This document shows positions 38,219 through 51,927 of a stretch of 64,000 nt of DNA, piece after piece. Each line of letters opens with the position of its first letter. Position 1 is the stretch's first letter. A program made the position numbers and the translations under genes. Source of the stretch: Gorsachius magnificus (taxonomy: Eukaryota > Chordata > Aves > Pelecaniformes > Ardeidae); contig CM067081.1 of the NCBI GenBank assembly GCA_034008185.1, forward strand, positions 32,734,806-32,798,805. The letters run 5' to 3'. The notes beneath the pieces were generated by a model that saw only the letters and a program-made list of their open reading frames with translations, did no database searches and was not told where the DNA came from.

Positions 38219-38926
38219 TGTAAGCGGCCTACATGCATAAGATTTAGGCCTCATTGTCTAATTTGCTGTTGCTTTGCTAAAAATCAGTAGTGTCTAGTTT
38301 GGATGTTTTGCTAAAGTCAGTAGTGTAGCTACTTATTAAATTTGGAACCCTATTCAAGGACGGGAAGAATCAGGGGGGGAATGGAGCAGAAGGATAATAA
38401 TGGTTTGCCAAGGTTGCTAGACTAGAAGGAATGAGAACTAATTGATGCAGGAAGATTTGTGGCTCCTTACGAAGGACAGTTTTTTGATAAGAACCAGGAG
38501 TTTACCTCAAGAACTGGCCTACACTGACCCTGCAGTTTGGGCAAGAGCCAGGGAGCAACTGAGTCTGCGCAAGAACAAGGGGTTACTAGCGGTGACGAAG
38601 AAGAGCCGGCAGCCTTCATCCCCACGACCCCCAACGACCACCACAAGGAGGCACTGAGCAAGCGCAGTGGGGAGGGACTTATGGAAATGACCACCGGAAG
38701 CTAATTTTAATACAAAGCGGAGACAGGTTATGCATATGTATAGGCATATTGGGAACCTTTATGCATATGTAATACTTTGCTACATATAAATGGGGCAAGT
38801 TGCCGCTTATAGGGATGCACGTTAGGTGGAGCGATCCCCCATGCATCCGGCACCGTGAATAAAGAATGCCTGCCTTTTAACACTACATTGGTATTACGAG
38901 GTTTATTCTTCCCGATTTCGGTGACA
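38219..38926 (+). mobile_element. Probable solo LTR of an endogenous retrovirus
   Basis: The segment has the layout of an LTR. A TATA-like ATATAAA lies at 38784-38790, AATAAA at 38858-38863, and a T-rich, then CG-containing, end (CCCGATTTCGGTGACA) finishes at 38926 on the CA expected of an LTR terminus. The U3 part contains an imperfect repeat of about 22 bases (TTGCTAAA...CAGTAGTGT at about 38272 and 38309) and two ATGCATATGTA words (about 38730 and 38761). No gag, pol or env frame lies on either side, so a solo LTR left by recombination is the simplest reading. The 5' edge is uncertain: TG at 38219 is a guess, and 38291 (TGTC, matching GACA at the end) is another. I could not find a target-site duplication. 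Confidence 0.7.
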
Positions 38927-41900
38927 CAAGTGTAAGGCTCCCTGTGACCACGCAGCTGCACGTTAGCTCTGTGCTACTAGCTTGCACATGGCTTTGGTTC
39001 CCCTTCAGTGGCCTTTTCACGTCAGATCATCTCCAGTGCACTCAAGTGATAGCAACCACCCCTTGTGCAAGGTTTCTGATATGGTGGCCTTGGAGTGCAG
39101 AACACCGTAACATGTGCACTGTCCAACAGGCTCACTCACATATACATAAGCTTTAGATCTCTGATTTACAGTGTAGGGGATACTGTGTCTTCTGCAAGGT
39201 GTCTCCTACAACATAAGTCATCTCACGTGACTGAGCTGCCAGCCATCTCAGACACCACCAGGCATCACTCCTGGTCTGAGCAATGCTGGCTGTGCAAGAC
39301 GCAAAGCTAAGCCTCTTCTGCTTGGGGAAAAGACAGTTCATCTCTTTCCAACTGTAGGCAGGGATGAGGTGGCAGAAATACATGAGCCCATTAAATTATT
39401 TTGCATGGTATTTAACCTGAGCATTGTGGTAGAAGCTGTAAGCCACCTGGACTTCTGTACAAGATAACCATACAGTATGTGGCAGTCAGCCCAATAAGCG
39501 AAAGAGCATTTTGCATAATACAAGCGCTGAGGTTACACATTGTGCTGACATTACTCTTCCCATCTTAGCAAAGTCTCTTTCTGCATAGACAGAGTATTAG
39601 GAATATGATTTACTGTTTATACATGTCTGTGCATTGCAGGTTATCATGGACCAAGCACCGTGGTGCTCACTGCTGAATGGACAAACACCAAGGACACTGG
39701 TTTCCATACTTGTAATAGAAAGACAATAACAGGTCGATAGTTCTTGCCTAAAACCAAGTTTTCATTAGTCTGTAGCTTGTGGAAAGCTGCACAATGGCTC
39801 CTCTAAATGTGTGCCCGCTTGCATGTTTAGTCACAAGCTTGAACTGCATAGAAAAGAACAGTTGCCCTGGCTGCAGAATCTCCGCCAACACTTTTTTGTG
39901 AAACAGCAAAGTCTTTCCTGAGCCATGAAATGCTTTGTATTATTTGCTGCTGCGATTGTCACATCTGCTGTATCTAACAAGGTACCTGGAGACTGTTCTC
40001 CTATTTCTAGGGAAGATTCCTACCTGACACTAATAAGAAGACAGCATCCCGACACCGCCTTTTTGAGGCAGAAAGGGGCACTCCAGTGACCTGGGAAGCC
40101 TCATCTGAAATGTCTGAGCCAAAGCCTGTCATAAGCTTACAGACAAGGTACATGTCATCAGCCCATATCTCCCTCACCTTCCACCCCAATGTTGATTAAT
40201 TTCTACCAGTCTTATCCCAAGAACTGATGAATGACAGAAAAAAGATATCTCTATGGCTCTTGGGCCAATTTTCTGCAGTGCATCTTTATCTGCTTTTCCT
40301 GATTGATCGAAGATACCGTTATCTGTTGTACTCTACAGTCTCATTGACTAGGTTCAGCCTTGCTAACCCCAAGCCTTCAACAGTCATAAAACTTGCTAAA
40401 AATAAAGACAGTTTTTAAAATGTAAAAAAAAGAGGGGTTCTTTTTATTTGACATCTGGATTCTGGATCTTCACAGAGGTCAAATTTCCTTCTTGGCCTTG
40501 GGAGACAGAAAGTTACTTTTTTTCTGATGACAACGGATGCTCTTACAAATAATGAGACATCTGCCTAATTATTTGTCTTTGGTTTGTCATATTTACTTTT
40601 GGTCTGTGATTTTCTTCCCAGAATGTTCTTCCCTGTTATATAGGGAGTAAAAGGCCACACTACGAGCATCGACTTCATGAAACTCTGCCTCAGAAGAGAA
40701 AAGCAGACAAATGGCTAGACAGCGAGGCTGCCTCCAGCTCTTCTGGCCAGAGGGATTATTAGCAGCCCTTGCAGTCCTAGCAATTCTGTTACCTGCCACT
40801 ATCTCCATTTCTTTCTCTTTGCACCAGCTTCACCCCACCAAGCACCAAGCCCTTAGAAACCATCTCCAACCATCTCCATCTACACCTATGTATAGCCCTC
40901 ACTTTTCCTTTTTTTGAGGAAGCCCCAGGCAGTCCTGTTCAAAGGCAAAAATTTGCATGCAATAAACATGTATGAACGAATGAGACCAAAAATTGCTTTC
41001 CCCGTTGTTCAAACATGCAATTTCTGATGCATGACTGCTGACCAAAACACAGGCAATACCCGAGTGATGTCTAGGGCTGAGCTGCAGGTCTCCTGGGAGG
41101 CCTGCTAAAGAAACTGCTCCTGAGATATAGGGGAATGTTAGTATTGAGCAAAATCGTATCCTTCTGTGGGATACCTGTGTTCTTAGGGAGGAAAAATACA
41201 TAGCACTGGAAATACAGACACTCACAGAAATAGGAAGCAACATTTCCTCCAAATTATGCATATAAAACACCAGTACCTGAGAAATGACATCACACAACTT
41301 CTTTTCTTTTTTTTTTCCCAAGCGACAGAATCTCTAAAAAACTTCCTAAGTAAAAAAAGGCAGATGTGGTAACAAGAGTTGAACTAAAATCTGGTCTGAC
41401 CATGAAGTTTATTAAAAAGATACTTGTTTTAAATGCCTTGTCACTTGCACATACTTATAGAATAAATGATAGAGACAGTGGTGCTTCATTATGCTGGCAT
41501 CTTTTTGTAGTGTGTCTGCGAAACCACAGGTACAAGTTCACATACATGTCAGTGCGTAAAGTGTTTGTGGTAATCATTTTCATGGGGAAAAATAAGCACT
41601 TGCAGGATCATATCTTTTATGTCGTAACTTTGGTTAATGCCCACATCAATCAGATTGTCAAAGCTGTTTACAGCCCATGCCTGGATATTTCCAGCTTTTG
41701 ACATGTTATGTCAAGGAAAACCAGAAGCCTTGAAACATAATTTTGTTGCTCTCTACTCACTGCTTTCTTCCCATCTTTGATTTCCCCGGTAAACTCTCTA
41801 CATCATCTGCAGCTGCTTCGGAATCCCACAGCCACCAGCTCATTAGCAACTTTAAGGTCACATTATTCCTCTTCTGTGAGACTGCCCTGGGTTTCCCATA

Positions 41901-44559
41901 AAACTTACAAGGACCAAGATTTCCAATATTTAAGTGGGTTCAGCTGCAACATCCTTCTAACCTGAGTTGTTCTGTTACTCTTTTGCACACTGTGTTAAAG
42001 CCTGATTCCTTTCATCCAGTTCCAAGAATGCACCGTTCTTCTTTCTTCTTCTTTTTCTTCATTTTTTGCCTTTTGCATTTGAGACTTCTATGCCGTGCAA
42101 GTCATCATTTGCTGATTTTAAACTGCCTCTCTTCTGGTGTTTGGCCAAAGTTTAGAACTAGCCTAAGATATAATAGTCCCAAAAGAGGATGTGAGAAGGA
42201 AGAAGGGTTGGAGGATCTGTATTTTCTCTTGTGAAAATTGAACAGTCTGGAATTAGAAATTACCCTTCCCTTTATATTTTTGCCCAGATTAAAATCACAG
42301 AGAAATCCACAGTTTTATCTCCGTGCATACTATGTGCCATGTAACAGGGACTCTGGAGTTGGGTATTTCAGGCCATGAAGACACAGCACTCATTAACCGA
42401 GTGAGTACCAGCACAGAAGATTCCTAGGAACATCCACTGAGATGAGACAAGCCCAGATGTGCTTTACACCATCACCAGATGAGGTTAGCTCAGTCTGATG
42501 GACTGTTCTTAAGAGGCGGGAGCTGGACCTGACAAAAAGCCCGTGAGGAATGAATAGGTGCAATTTATTCAAAGGACTGAATATCTCCCAGAAACGGGCA
42601 AGGGGAAGGGAGGAAAATGCAGGAGGAGAGGAGAGGGGTCAAAAGCAAACCAAAACTTCTGCAGGCAACTGCAGCATAAAAAACCTAAATCGGTACTACC
42701 TTGAGACCTTGGTCATAAAGTTTAATGACTTGTTATCTTTACGAAGCCTTCAGCAACATAGGCAGAAGTGCCTGTTTCCCTTCACTTCACATCTTTACTG
42801 TTGAACGCTTTCTTTTCTCTCTCTCTCTCTCCCCGTTTTAGTCTGAACTATATATCTGGTTTGAATGCAGCTATAAAGCAGGCTGTTAGCAGGGATGGAG
42901 GTGTGTGCCGACTGGAAACAGCCCCACTCCCATCCTTTCCCAAGGTCATTCCCCGTTAGCCGCACATGATGACAATGAGCCCGCAATGCTGTGATTCGCT
43001 ACAAGCATGCACCAAGGGTAGCAAAGGGACAACATGTCCCAGAAACTTGCTGGGATGTGCCTCAGTGCAGCAGGTTCTCAAGCCTTTGAGGTGTTGTCAA
43101 ACATTGTTTTCCTTCAAGACATCTATTAAACACTGGGTTATAGAACGCCCTGATAGGTTTGCATGAAGGGCGTTGTGAGCCTGAATGACAGACTGATAGG
43201 ATAAAGACGTCAAGAAGACATTCAAAGTTTAGTTTTGGCAAAAGTCAAGAAAAACAACTGCAAAGCCTTCCAAATCTTCCTGTAAATAGGCTTTCCCATG
43301 GATTTAATAGGGGGAAAATGTGCAAATTCCAATAGAACCCATTTTAAATCACATTAGTGATTTGAGATACTTCGTCATTCTCTACAGTATATGAACTGCA
43401 GACTTTATTTCCCAGACTCTACTAATAACAAGCCCTATAATTAGGTATCTGTCCTTTGCAATCAGCACTACAGCTATCTGTTCATATGAGACAAATTGTA
43501 GGGCAGGAGAACCACTCAAGAGCATAGGAAAGAGCTGTCACCGGCGTAGTGTGACTGGTTAATGGTTTCAAAAAAGTTATTAGGAGAGAACGGTTCCTTA
43601 ATTTCAGTATGTAGCACGCTAATAAAAATGCTCTTGTTCATTTCTCTGATTGAACCCGACTCACATTTTGGGTTCAAACTCCTTCTCTCTCAGCCTGCGG
43701 TAGTTAAGGAACACATTTCTTCTGATTTCCTCCTCCCCTGTACCCACGAGGCAGTTGCCTGAATGACAGCCACAGACTGTTGCTCATTAGTGCTGGCCAA
43801 GATTTGCTTTTGAAGTTTGATATAGCAAGGCAATTTAGAAAGACATGCTCTCCAGCATGCTGCCTGGGTTTCTACCCTCCTGCTTTGCTCCAGTTTAGGA
43901 GTGAGAATCAGACCAATACCCATGCAGTTTGCCCAGTTCTGTTCTTTGATTTGCAATGAAGAGCTCACTTGTCCTCAGGCAAGAACCAGGCTGTTATTTG
44001 ACTGTCTTGGAAAGCTTTGAGTAGCAGCAGCAGGAGGCTTCAGTATAAAATCTTGGCCCAATGAAGTGTAAATGACATCAAGAGAGTTGGGATTTTACAT
44101 CCAAAGGTAGACACACTTTGCCAGTCTTATTACAGCCATTAGAAGCAAAAGAGCAAAAATTAATCCGATTATGTTGCCCCCAGCAAGACAAAGTCTGCTC
44201 TTCACTGCATCGCACTGTTGAGCCCACAACAACTCCATGAGCCATTCTGGTGGAGTTCCTCTGGACCCGCTTTTAGGTCTGGAGAAGGGAATTTCCCCAC
44301 CAAGTTGCCTTTGACTACATTTTTTAAATTAATTTCACGCCAGCGCAGCATCCCGTTCTTCACTCCAGCAAAACTGCCTCTGGAGGAAGGAATGACAGCT
44401 CTCAGAGATAATCTTCTGCCCAGCACTTACCCAATAGTCTTTTCATCTCCGAGGTTTCTAAAGCCAGGAGGGTTATTTTCAGAGCCCCGCGTATTAAAAT
44501 TAATGCTAAATCAAAAGGACTGCCTGCCGTGGGGCTTGATTGGATTTGGACAAAGAATG
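38927..44559. other. Non-coding, no gene recognised
   Basis: Only unremarkable short frames occur. The largest, 40899-41321 on minus (140 codons), shows no known domain. A (TC)n tract lies at 42815-42831. Nothing else recognised. Confidence 0.6.
42815..42831 (+). repeat. (TC)n microsatellite
   Basis: About eight TC units followed by CCCC. Simple sequence. Confidence 0.8.
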
Positions 44560-44720
44560 TCGCTTTCTGAAGTCAACCCGCGTGTAGATCATTTTTTTCA
44601 CCACCTAATCATGATTGCGAGAACGTAAATCACGTAAATTGCAACGAGCGGGGTTGATGAATGTGCACCACAGGAACTCCAGCTTCAATCCCCTTCGAGG
44701 TCATCGCTGGAGAAAGCCCT
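44560..44720. promoter_or_regulatory. Possible conserved non-coding element
   Basis: It contains the 10-bp palindrome AATCATGATT (44607-44616), whose TAAT-type cores resemble homeodomain sites. It is followed by two copies of ACGTAAAT at a 9-base period (44623-44630, 44632-44639), and CpGs are unusually frequent for an AT-rich stretch. This dense, non-repeat composition is suggestive only, and conservation cannot be judged from one sequence. Confidence 0.2.
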
Positions 44721-46699
44721 TTCCTAGGGCTGGGTTTCTACTGCCTGGCACATCCACTCCTTAGCCACGCTCTTTCGGGGGAGATGAGAAGGATACCACC
44801 TTTGCTTCTGTTTTGTCTATAACCTGTCTCTCCTTGTAACTGGAAAATGAACCCTGCTAAGTGTCTTTGCTATGAAGGCTTCCTATAATTTTTTTCTTTC
44901 ATTCACTTACAATCGTGCTCTTAATAATTGAATGTAAAGCAAGAATCCTCAGGAGCACAGGAGTGAAGTCTGCAAGTGCATGGGAATTCAGTCCTCTCAA
45001 TATTTATGTTTAGCATTAAATACTTCATGCAAAAATAATGACTTGACTCCCGAGGCCTTCCCACTCTTATCTCAAAAACTGTTCATACACATGCTCCGGG
45101 ATCTCTATGCAAATATAAAAAGGGGATTAAGTTGTATGTGTAGTAAATCCTGCTTTTACATTAAATAGGTAAGAACTAACAGAGGGCCTTTGGATTAAAA
45201 ATAGGTCCCTGTTTGCTGAGCAGACTAAAGCGTTCTTTCCTCTGGCTGCCCTGCCATGCAGGAATTGACTTTTTCCTGGTGAGAAATTTGCATCAGTTAT
45301 AAAAGCCATAGTATACTAGAGGTATGTACTGTACAATACTTTATTTTGACTTAAATTACTGTATATTAGGGAATGTCCCCTGCCTCCACAAAAATGATGG
45401 TTTGCAGTGGGAAGCTGAGCCCCAGCCCCCATCCGACAGCACCATTGCATGACAAACTTCCACATCTGGGTGCCCTTAGGGAAATTCTGGGGACACAAAA
45501 GGTGAAAATCTAAATCATGGCTGTCCAGGAGAGGGAGTGAGTCCCTGGCCCCAGGCATCATGTCTTTGACCATCATCCAGCGATTTCTCCCCACCCTTTA
45601 CAGCAGGAGCTGGGAGAAGGGAAGTTCCTCCAGCACCACCAGCCCCTCCAGCCTCCAACTTATCACTTGTAAGTTCCCCAACCACATGCAAAGGTCAAAC
45701 CCACTGACATTTTGGTTCCATTTTTTACTGCCAGTCCTGAAAAAGAGGAAAACCAGGCTGCGGCAGCGAGCTTGAAGGGCACGTAAAGCAGAGGGCTCTG
45801 CAGGCAGCCTGGCTGCGCAGCCGCTGGCCTTGTCATGTTTTGTTTTGTTGCACCTATTGTCATTTGTTCCTTTAAAAAAGGAAAAAACCAAAACAAAAAA
45901 CCCAAACACCAGGACATTGCCGAGCACAAGGTGAATTCTTCTCTGTGTGCTTTGTAAGGTCACCCCCCTGGCCCACTGCAAGCATGGTTGCCAGTGTGGA
46001 AAATATCCCACAGAGTCTCACGGAAGGATTCAAAGGAACTAGCTGCAAAGGCTAAAACAGAGCTGGAGACAGCAGAGATGGGGCCACAAACTTCCTGACG
46101 GCACCGGTACATCTCACAGCTGGACTTTAACAAGTGCTCCCTTTAAACCTGGCTTTCCTTTCAAGAAATCTCTGAATGAAATGAAGAAGCAGCTTTTGCC
46201 TGAGTCATTGGTTTTCGCAACTTCCCCAGGACCCCAAGCTCTTTCCAGTCAGACACTCTGCTGCCAGAATGAGAAGCAACCTTATTTCACCTCTGGATAG
46301 GGGGGAGTGGGGGGCGTGGTAAAAAGGCATATACATAAAAGACCTAAAAGACACCAAGATGGAGAGCCCATTTTGAGGACAGCAGGGATTACTAATTCAC
46401 TCCATGCCCCAACACCAGCAGACAGATGAGGATGACCATGTGCTGGGGACGATGGGGACAGCGCACGCCAGAGTGGGCTCGGGATGCAGCACACAGTGAA
46501 AAAACACCAGCAAGGGAGCCCCTCAGGTGGAAACCATCCACTGTGACGGAGGTGGATGGGTCCAAGTGTGAGATGCCTAGGCTCTCCCGGTGGAGAAATA
46601 CATAAAGACAATTCACCCACCTCCTCTCAGGGCTTGCCTGGCACAAGATGCCTCAGGTGCTGATCCTTCCCTGCGACAAGCTCTCAAGTCGGCATCCTG

Positions 46700-46721
46700 C
46701 TTCCAGCAAGCTTCCAGCAAG
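46700..46721 (+). repeat. 11-bp tandem duplication
   Basis: Two perfect adjacent copies of GCTTCCAGCAA. Minor local duplication. Confidence 0.85.
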
Positions 46722-47460
46722 TCCTGACCTCTCCAGTTGCAGTCTCACACATACTCCGCCCGAGCAAGTCCCTGTCCCCTCCATCCCCCAAGCCCCACGC
46801 CAGGCTCCCTGAGCCCTGCCGAAATTTCCAGGGAGAGTCGCAAGCTGGCAGGAGCCCCCATTTCCCTCTCTGCCCCATGGCTATGGCCCTCGGCACAAGT
46901 GACACCAGAGGTCAGACAGAATGGGGGGATAATGGGACAAGCGAACAACCCTCAGGGAGACTGGGGACCAAGTGGGTGTCCTGGGCACGCCCCTGCCAGC
47001 AGGTCTCTGCCTGCCCCTCGTCAGGCGATCCCTTTCCCACTCTCCTGGATGCTCCTGCCCAGAGAGGTCAGCCTGTTCTGGGATGCTTGTCTGGGGTTTT
47101 GTGGAGGAAAGCTCTTTTGGGGTCATGCTGTGGCTGTCAGATGCTGTTTCACCATTTCCTCTGTGTTTCCTTGTTGCTTGTGTTTTTGTTGCTCTCCTCC
47201 CCCTGTTTTCCCTTTCTCACAGCAGATCAAACACAAATCCCTGCATGAAAAGCCCCAGCACTCTAAGGGGGTTATGGAGGGAGGAAGAGGAGGCTGCAGG
47301 GTGTCCTGAGGGCTGTGCCCTTCCTCACAGGAGTGGAAACACAACGGTGGGTGATGGCAGAGGGGAGAGATACAGAGCTGGCCTCCCCCTCCACCCCCCA
47401 ACCCTCCCTGAAGTCGGACTTCCCTGAAACTATTGGCCAAACCATACCATAACATACCTT

Positions 47461-47487
47461 AATTAAAAAAAAAAAAAGAAAAAATTT
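47461..47487 (+). repeat. A-rich run
   Basis: Nearly uninterrupted adenines. No retrotransposed gene is recognised upstream, so it is taken as simple sequence. Confidence 0.8.
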
Positions 47488-49384
47488 CTTTCTCCAAAAT
47501 CTGCTGCTCTTGCCAAGGTGCCTATGGACAGTGTGCAGGTGGGTGGGTATTAGGGCATTTGGTAGGACTGTGCCTCAGCAGGTTCAATGAGGACAACATT
47601 ATCTCTTTGCACCTTTCTCATTCTCTGTTTTCCCTTCATAAACAATGTTCATGTTCATTTATCTCTCTTTCTTTATGTTTTTCAGATCATGCCATCATAA
47701 ATTTCTACTTCAAAAATTGTAGCTTTAATAGATGGTTCTGTGAATATATGCATTTTTCCTGAGGCTTACCATAACATTTGTATTTCTAGATGCATACTTT
47801 AGAGTTTGCAGCATAAAAAAAAAGGCTCAGTAAAATAGCGTAAGTATGGTTTATTCCTTCAAGGGAAGGAGGAGACATCAGAGGGTTTCTCAGCTCTTTC
47901 TCAGTGCGACGGTCTGTGATTCTGTGATTTATTCTGCTCTAAACCTGCAGTAACAGGTTACTCAGGATTGCTGCAAATTTACACTGCCGGTGTTTCACTG
48001 GGTGCATCATGATGACGACCTTTAGCTCTGTGTTTAGGGGCTAATGGATTAGTTATGCATTAGTTGCCACCCGTAAGAAATACTGTTCTGATCTCTTCTA
48101 AACTACTTGGCTTCTGTGAAGAGCAGCAGTGCCTGGGCTTCCTTCTTGCCCTGCAGGATGGGAAGCAGGAGGGACCCTACTGCTGAAAGACCCTTGAGCG
48201 GATGAGATGGTCAGGTTCTGCGAGCTGAAATGAGCACAAAAATGTTTCTACCTGCAATACGCTGCGGTGTTAGAAATCAAAACCGCAGCCAGCAGTAACT
48301 TCAGCTCTGCGTTACCCAGAGCCAAACCCAGTAAATCTCCAGTTCTGCTGTCGGATGAGTCCTTTTCCCTTCCAGAGCAGGGTAGAGCTGGAACCACTGG
48401 CAGTGTTAATCAAGGATTTCTGTGCTTTCAGACAATCTAGCTTCAGTTTACTTCTTGTCTCGCATGATGCAAATCCCAGGATGCACACTAATAACCATGA
48501 TTTACAGCTGCAGCCGCTTCGTTTTACTGCGTTGTGTAATTGCCATCCTGTTGAAGAGCTGGGCTTTCTGAAGAATATTCATGGACTGTAGCTCCTCAGC
48601 TGGGTGTAGAGCATGTGTCCTGTCCACTCCACAGCCCAGGCAATGGGATATGCTAAAATCAGGTTTATTTTAAAATCCCAACGGTAGAGGTTGGTAGTCT
48701 GATTCTGCATGCCCCTCCTAAGTTGTTTCTGCCTACATATTACAAACACAAAGGAAGAAAAGTTACTTTTCTGATTTACCAGAATAAATGGTTTTAACTC
48801 TTAATTTGCTGGTGTTAGGGGCTGCAAGCAGAGGCAGCGGGTTCTTATCCGTGCACCTGCAGAAATAGCATGGTCTTTATAACCTTGAGGCTGAGGGAAT
48901 TCACCCAGGCCTGGATCACCGCATATTTGCCATATCCTTCCATATTTCCTATATGCCTGTTAATGGCCACTGCGGGTTACAGAGAGGTAGGCAGCCCCTC
49001 GGTTGGAGCCCATCTCACCACTTCGGTGAGATTCAGGCTTTTGGACGCCGCCCTTCAAACCGAAAGGCACTACTGAGATGAGTATTACTGCTCCGCTGGC
49101 ACGTACGGGGCTGGTAGGATGTAATAGGCACAAGGGCTGCACAACAGGAGACCACTCAAGAGTCTTCTGTGTGATTTACAGCGACCAATTGTTCTCCAAA
49201 TGCCTTTGAAAGTGCAAAGTGCAGAAATGGAGTTATTTTAGGAGATTGTTTTCTCTACAGGAGTAGTGGTTATAACTCGGAATTTGAAGGTCTAGCCCGG
49301 CAGATGGCAGAAATGGCAGAAATAAGGGAAGCATCCTGCTTGCTTTTAATGGGCTAGTTCTGCAATTAAAGCCCGTAAATGTAT

Positions 49385-49556
49385 TTTTTTATATATATAT
49401 AATATTATATTGTATTATATAAAAAAATGTTTATAATGTGTATAATAATAACAATAGCATGTATAATGTGCACAGTATTAGGAAAGTAGTCAACTACTCT
49501 CCTTGGATCTGTAAATAGATACACATATACATAGGTATATGCATATATATACACAC
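49385..49556. repeat. AT-rich microsatellite cluster
   Basis: Two simple-sequence blocks: a TA/ATT run at 49385-49470 and a TATACA/CATATA run at 49519-49556, separated by about 50 bases of ordinary sequence. Confidence 0.85.
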
Positions 49557-51927
49557 CTAGCTGCTTCTTTATCATTTAAGGAAGTATAGACTCCTGCCAG
49601 CCCAGCCTGCCCTCGGTAGGTGGCATTAAGCTGTCTTAATGGCTGCGCATCGCAGCACCCATGGTGCCAGCGGGCCCCTCTGCTCCAACAAAACAGGATG
49701 ATCACAGCGACGGGAATGCTTCACTGGGGGCCGCAGTCCCTCCTGGGCTGTGGGTCTGAAAGCTGATACTGCATTGTAAAGTCCTGCCACAAAGTCACAT
49801 CTCAACAAAGTAGACGCGCCATCAGATGCCTTTCATTGCAGCAGACTATAGAGCAGGAGATTATAAATCCCGTAGGATCAAGCAAGTGTTGCTTGGAGGG
49901 AAAAATTCCCTCTACAAGCACAAATATCTTGATAGCAAAGGAAAGCAGAGGCTGACTAAACTCATGTTTGCATAGTATTGTCTCCAGACCCGCTGTGGTG
50001 TGGAAATTCCCCTGCAATGCCTGTGTATGAAAGCCTCTCTAGCCTTGTGTACACAGCAGTCCTCTACCTTTTGGGATATGTGCAGGGAGCTTACGACTGG
50101 AATTAATTTAGTTGACATTTTGTGGTACGGCGCGGAGTTTAATCCTCATTTGATGGCATTGCACTCTTTGCCTCCTGCCACTGCCTGGGGAGTTACAGCT
50201 ATGCAGATAATACCATTTCCCCTGGGACGATCCCATGGGGAAGGTATCATCTCTGACCGGGTGTTTGTAGCACCCAGAGGAGCTGCCTGGGATACTGGGT
50301 CCCACCGGTCGCTCTCGGCGAAAATGCTTCCCAATGTTTTCCTGGCCATCCTTGCACCCAACGGGGGGGCCCAGCCCAAGGGCCATGGTCACAGAAATGG
50401 TGAATTCAGCTTGATTTTTAATGGGGAATGACGGGAGAGCTCAGAGTCAGGAAAACAAGGTTTTGATGGCAAAGCTGGAAGCTGCGGTGGTAATACCCTC
50501 GTGGGGCTGGGCAGTTCAGTTCGCCGGCCCCACCAAGCTCAGGGCGGTGCCCCAGGGTGGGGATGGCAGGAGGTCCTACCGTGACCTCTCATGGACACAT
50601 CCAGCCTGGCCGAGGCTGAGAGCAGAGGAGTTAGGGGCTGCGAGATGGGACATGACAGCAAAAGCCAAAGAAATATGGGGGTAACGGCGCCAGGGAGGCG
50701 ATTCCACTGTTATTAACACAAACACAGCCATTCCTCTGCCTTTGTCTCCCAATGAATCAGAGGAAATTGCCTCCCGAGCCCTTCGCCTTCCAGCTACTTC
50801 AGCTGTGTTTTGTTTCTCTAAGATTCAAATATTCTGACTAGATTTCAGCATATTATTATGAGAACAGAAGAGCTATAGAGAAAGTGAAGCTTCACAGAGG
50901 AAATAGCCAATAAATGTTTCTTTGAATTCACTTGCTTTTTATGGCAAGCTCTGATGTCAGGAACAGATATGGCTTTGGAGAAGACGCATTGCTGTGCTGC
51001 AGATGTGTTTGTGAATACTTAGTGGACAATCTCCTGTGACATTGTAATGGGCAGCTTACCATTATCTATTAGATTTTTAAGCCTGTCATTTTGATGTGAC
51101 TGATTTTTCTATATAATACTGGTCCCCATGAACTATGAGCTTACAAAAGCAAGAGCCCTCTTCTTTGTGTGGCCATCCTATCTGGCCAGATTAGCAAAAT
51201 GTTTATTTGCATTTTTCAAAAAAGATTGGGCTTTGTAACGAAAATATGTATCAGGTCAAGTGAAAGATGTGATGGTTTGATATCAAAATCCCGGAATGGC
51301 TTGTGATGGAGAGGGGGAGGCAAACTTCCAAAGCAGAAATCTTTAATTTTGGCACTTGCAAAATGTGGCATTTCATCCCTCTAATTTGCCATGGGCTTTT
51401 TATTTCGAACAAATCTTTTGATGAAAGCAAGCATGCAAACAAAAAAAACCCCTATTTAGGATTCAATAAAATGCTTCATTTGATCCTCTTCATTTTCCTG
51501 GAAAAGTTCAACATGAACATTCAAGTGCTGCACTTCTTCAAATTGTGGGGAAACTGCTGATCCATGAGTTGTGCAGCTTTGATGTGCCAAGTGCCAAGAG
51601 AGGGTCCTCTAAAAGCTACAGCAATCCATATTACTCTGTAGGACTATCCCAATGAGCGTCAAAGCTCAGCCTGGAAGGTATGGTTTGAGCACAGAGCCAG
51701 AGGCTCTCTGTCCTGAAGGTTTTACCCTCCTGATACATAATTCCCATAGGGTCAGCTGTATGGTTTTGTGCAGAGTGGCACAGGGAGAACAGGAAAGTCC
51801 ATTTAAAATTACTTTCCTCTGCTGGAAGAGTAGTTCTCCACACTTGATGTATAAGCTGATTTTTCTCTTTTTTTTTAGGGGGAAGTCAGGATAGGAAGGG
51901 TGACAAGGTAATATAGACAAGCTGTAT

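Larger units (their letters stand above)
44721..51927. other. Non-coding, no gene recognised
   Basis: GC-richer segments near 46400-47400 and 50150-50700 carry several overlapping frames on both strands (up to 190 codons, 46737-47309) with no recognisable domain, as expected from base composition. It also holds an 11-bp tandem duplication (46700-46721), an A-rich run (47461-47487) and AT microsatellites (49385-49556). A tail-like TCTGTGATTCTGTGATT at about 47919 may be a CR1 remnant. Confidence 0.55.

Noticed and set aside
44218..44628. 136-codon plus-strand frame
   Set aside because: No recognised family. The region may be regulatory, but nothing supports a protein.
46737..47309. 190-codon plus-strand frame in a GC-rich block
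   Set aside because: Long frames occur here in several overlapping phases on both strands, which points to GC-rich composition and not to coding. Pro/Ser/Cys-rich, no motif.
47910..47940. CR1-like tail (TCTGTGATTCTGTGATT)
   Set aside because: Only the tail words are visible, without the adjoining CR1 3' segment. Too little to call an element.
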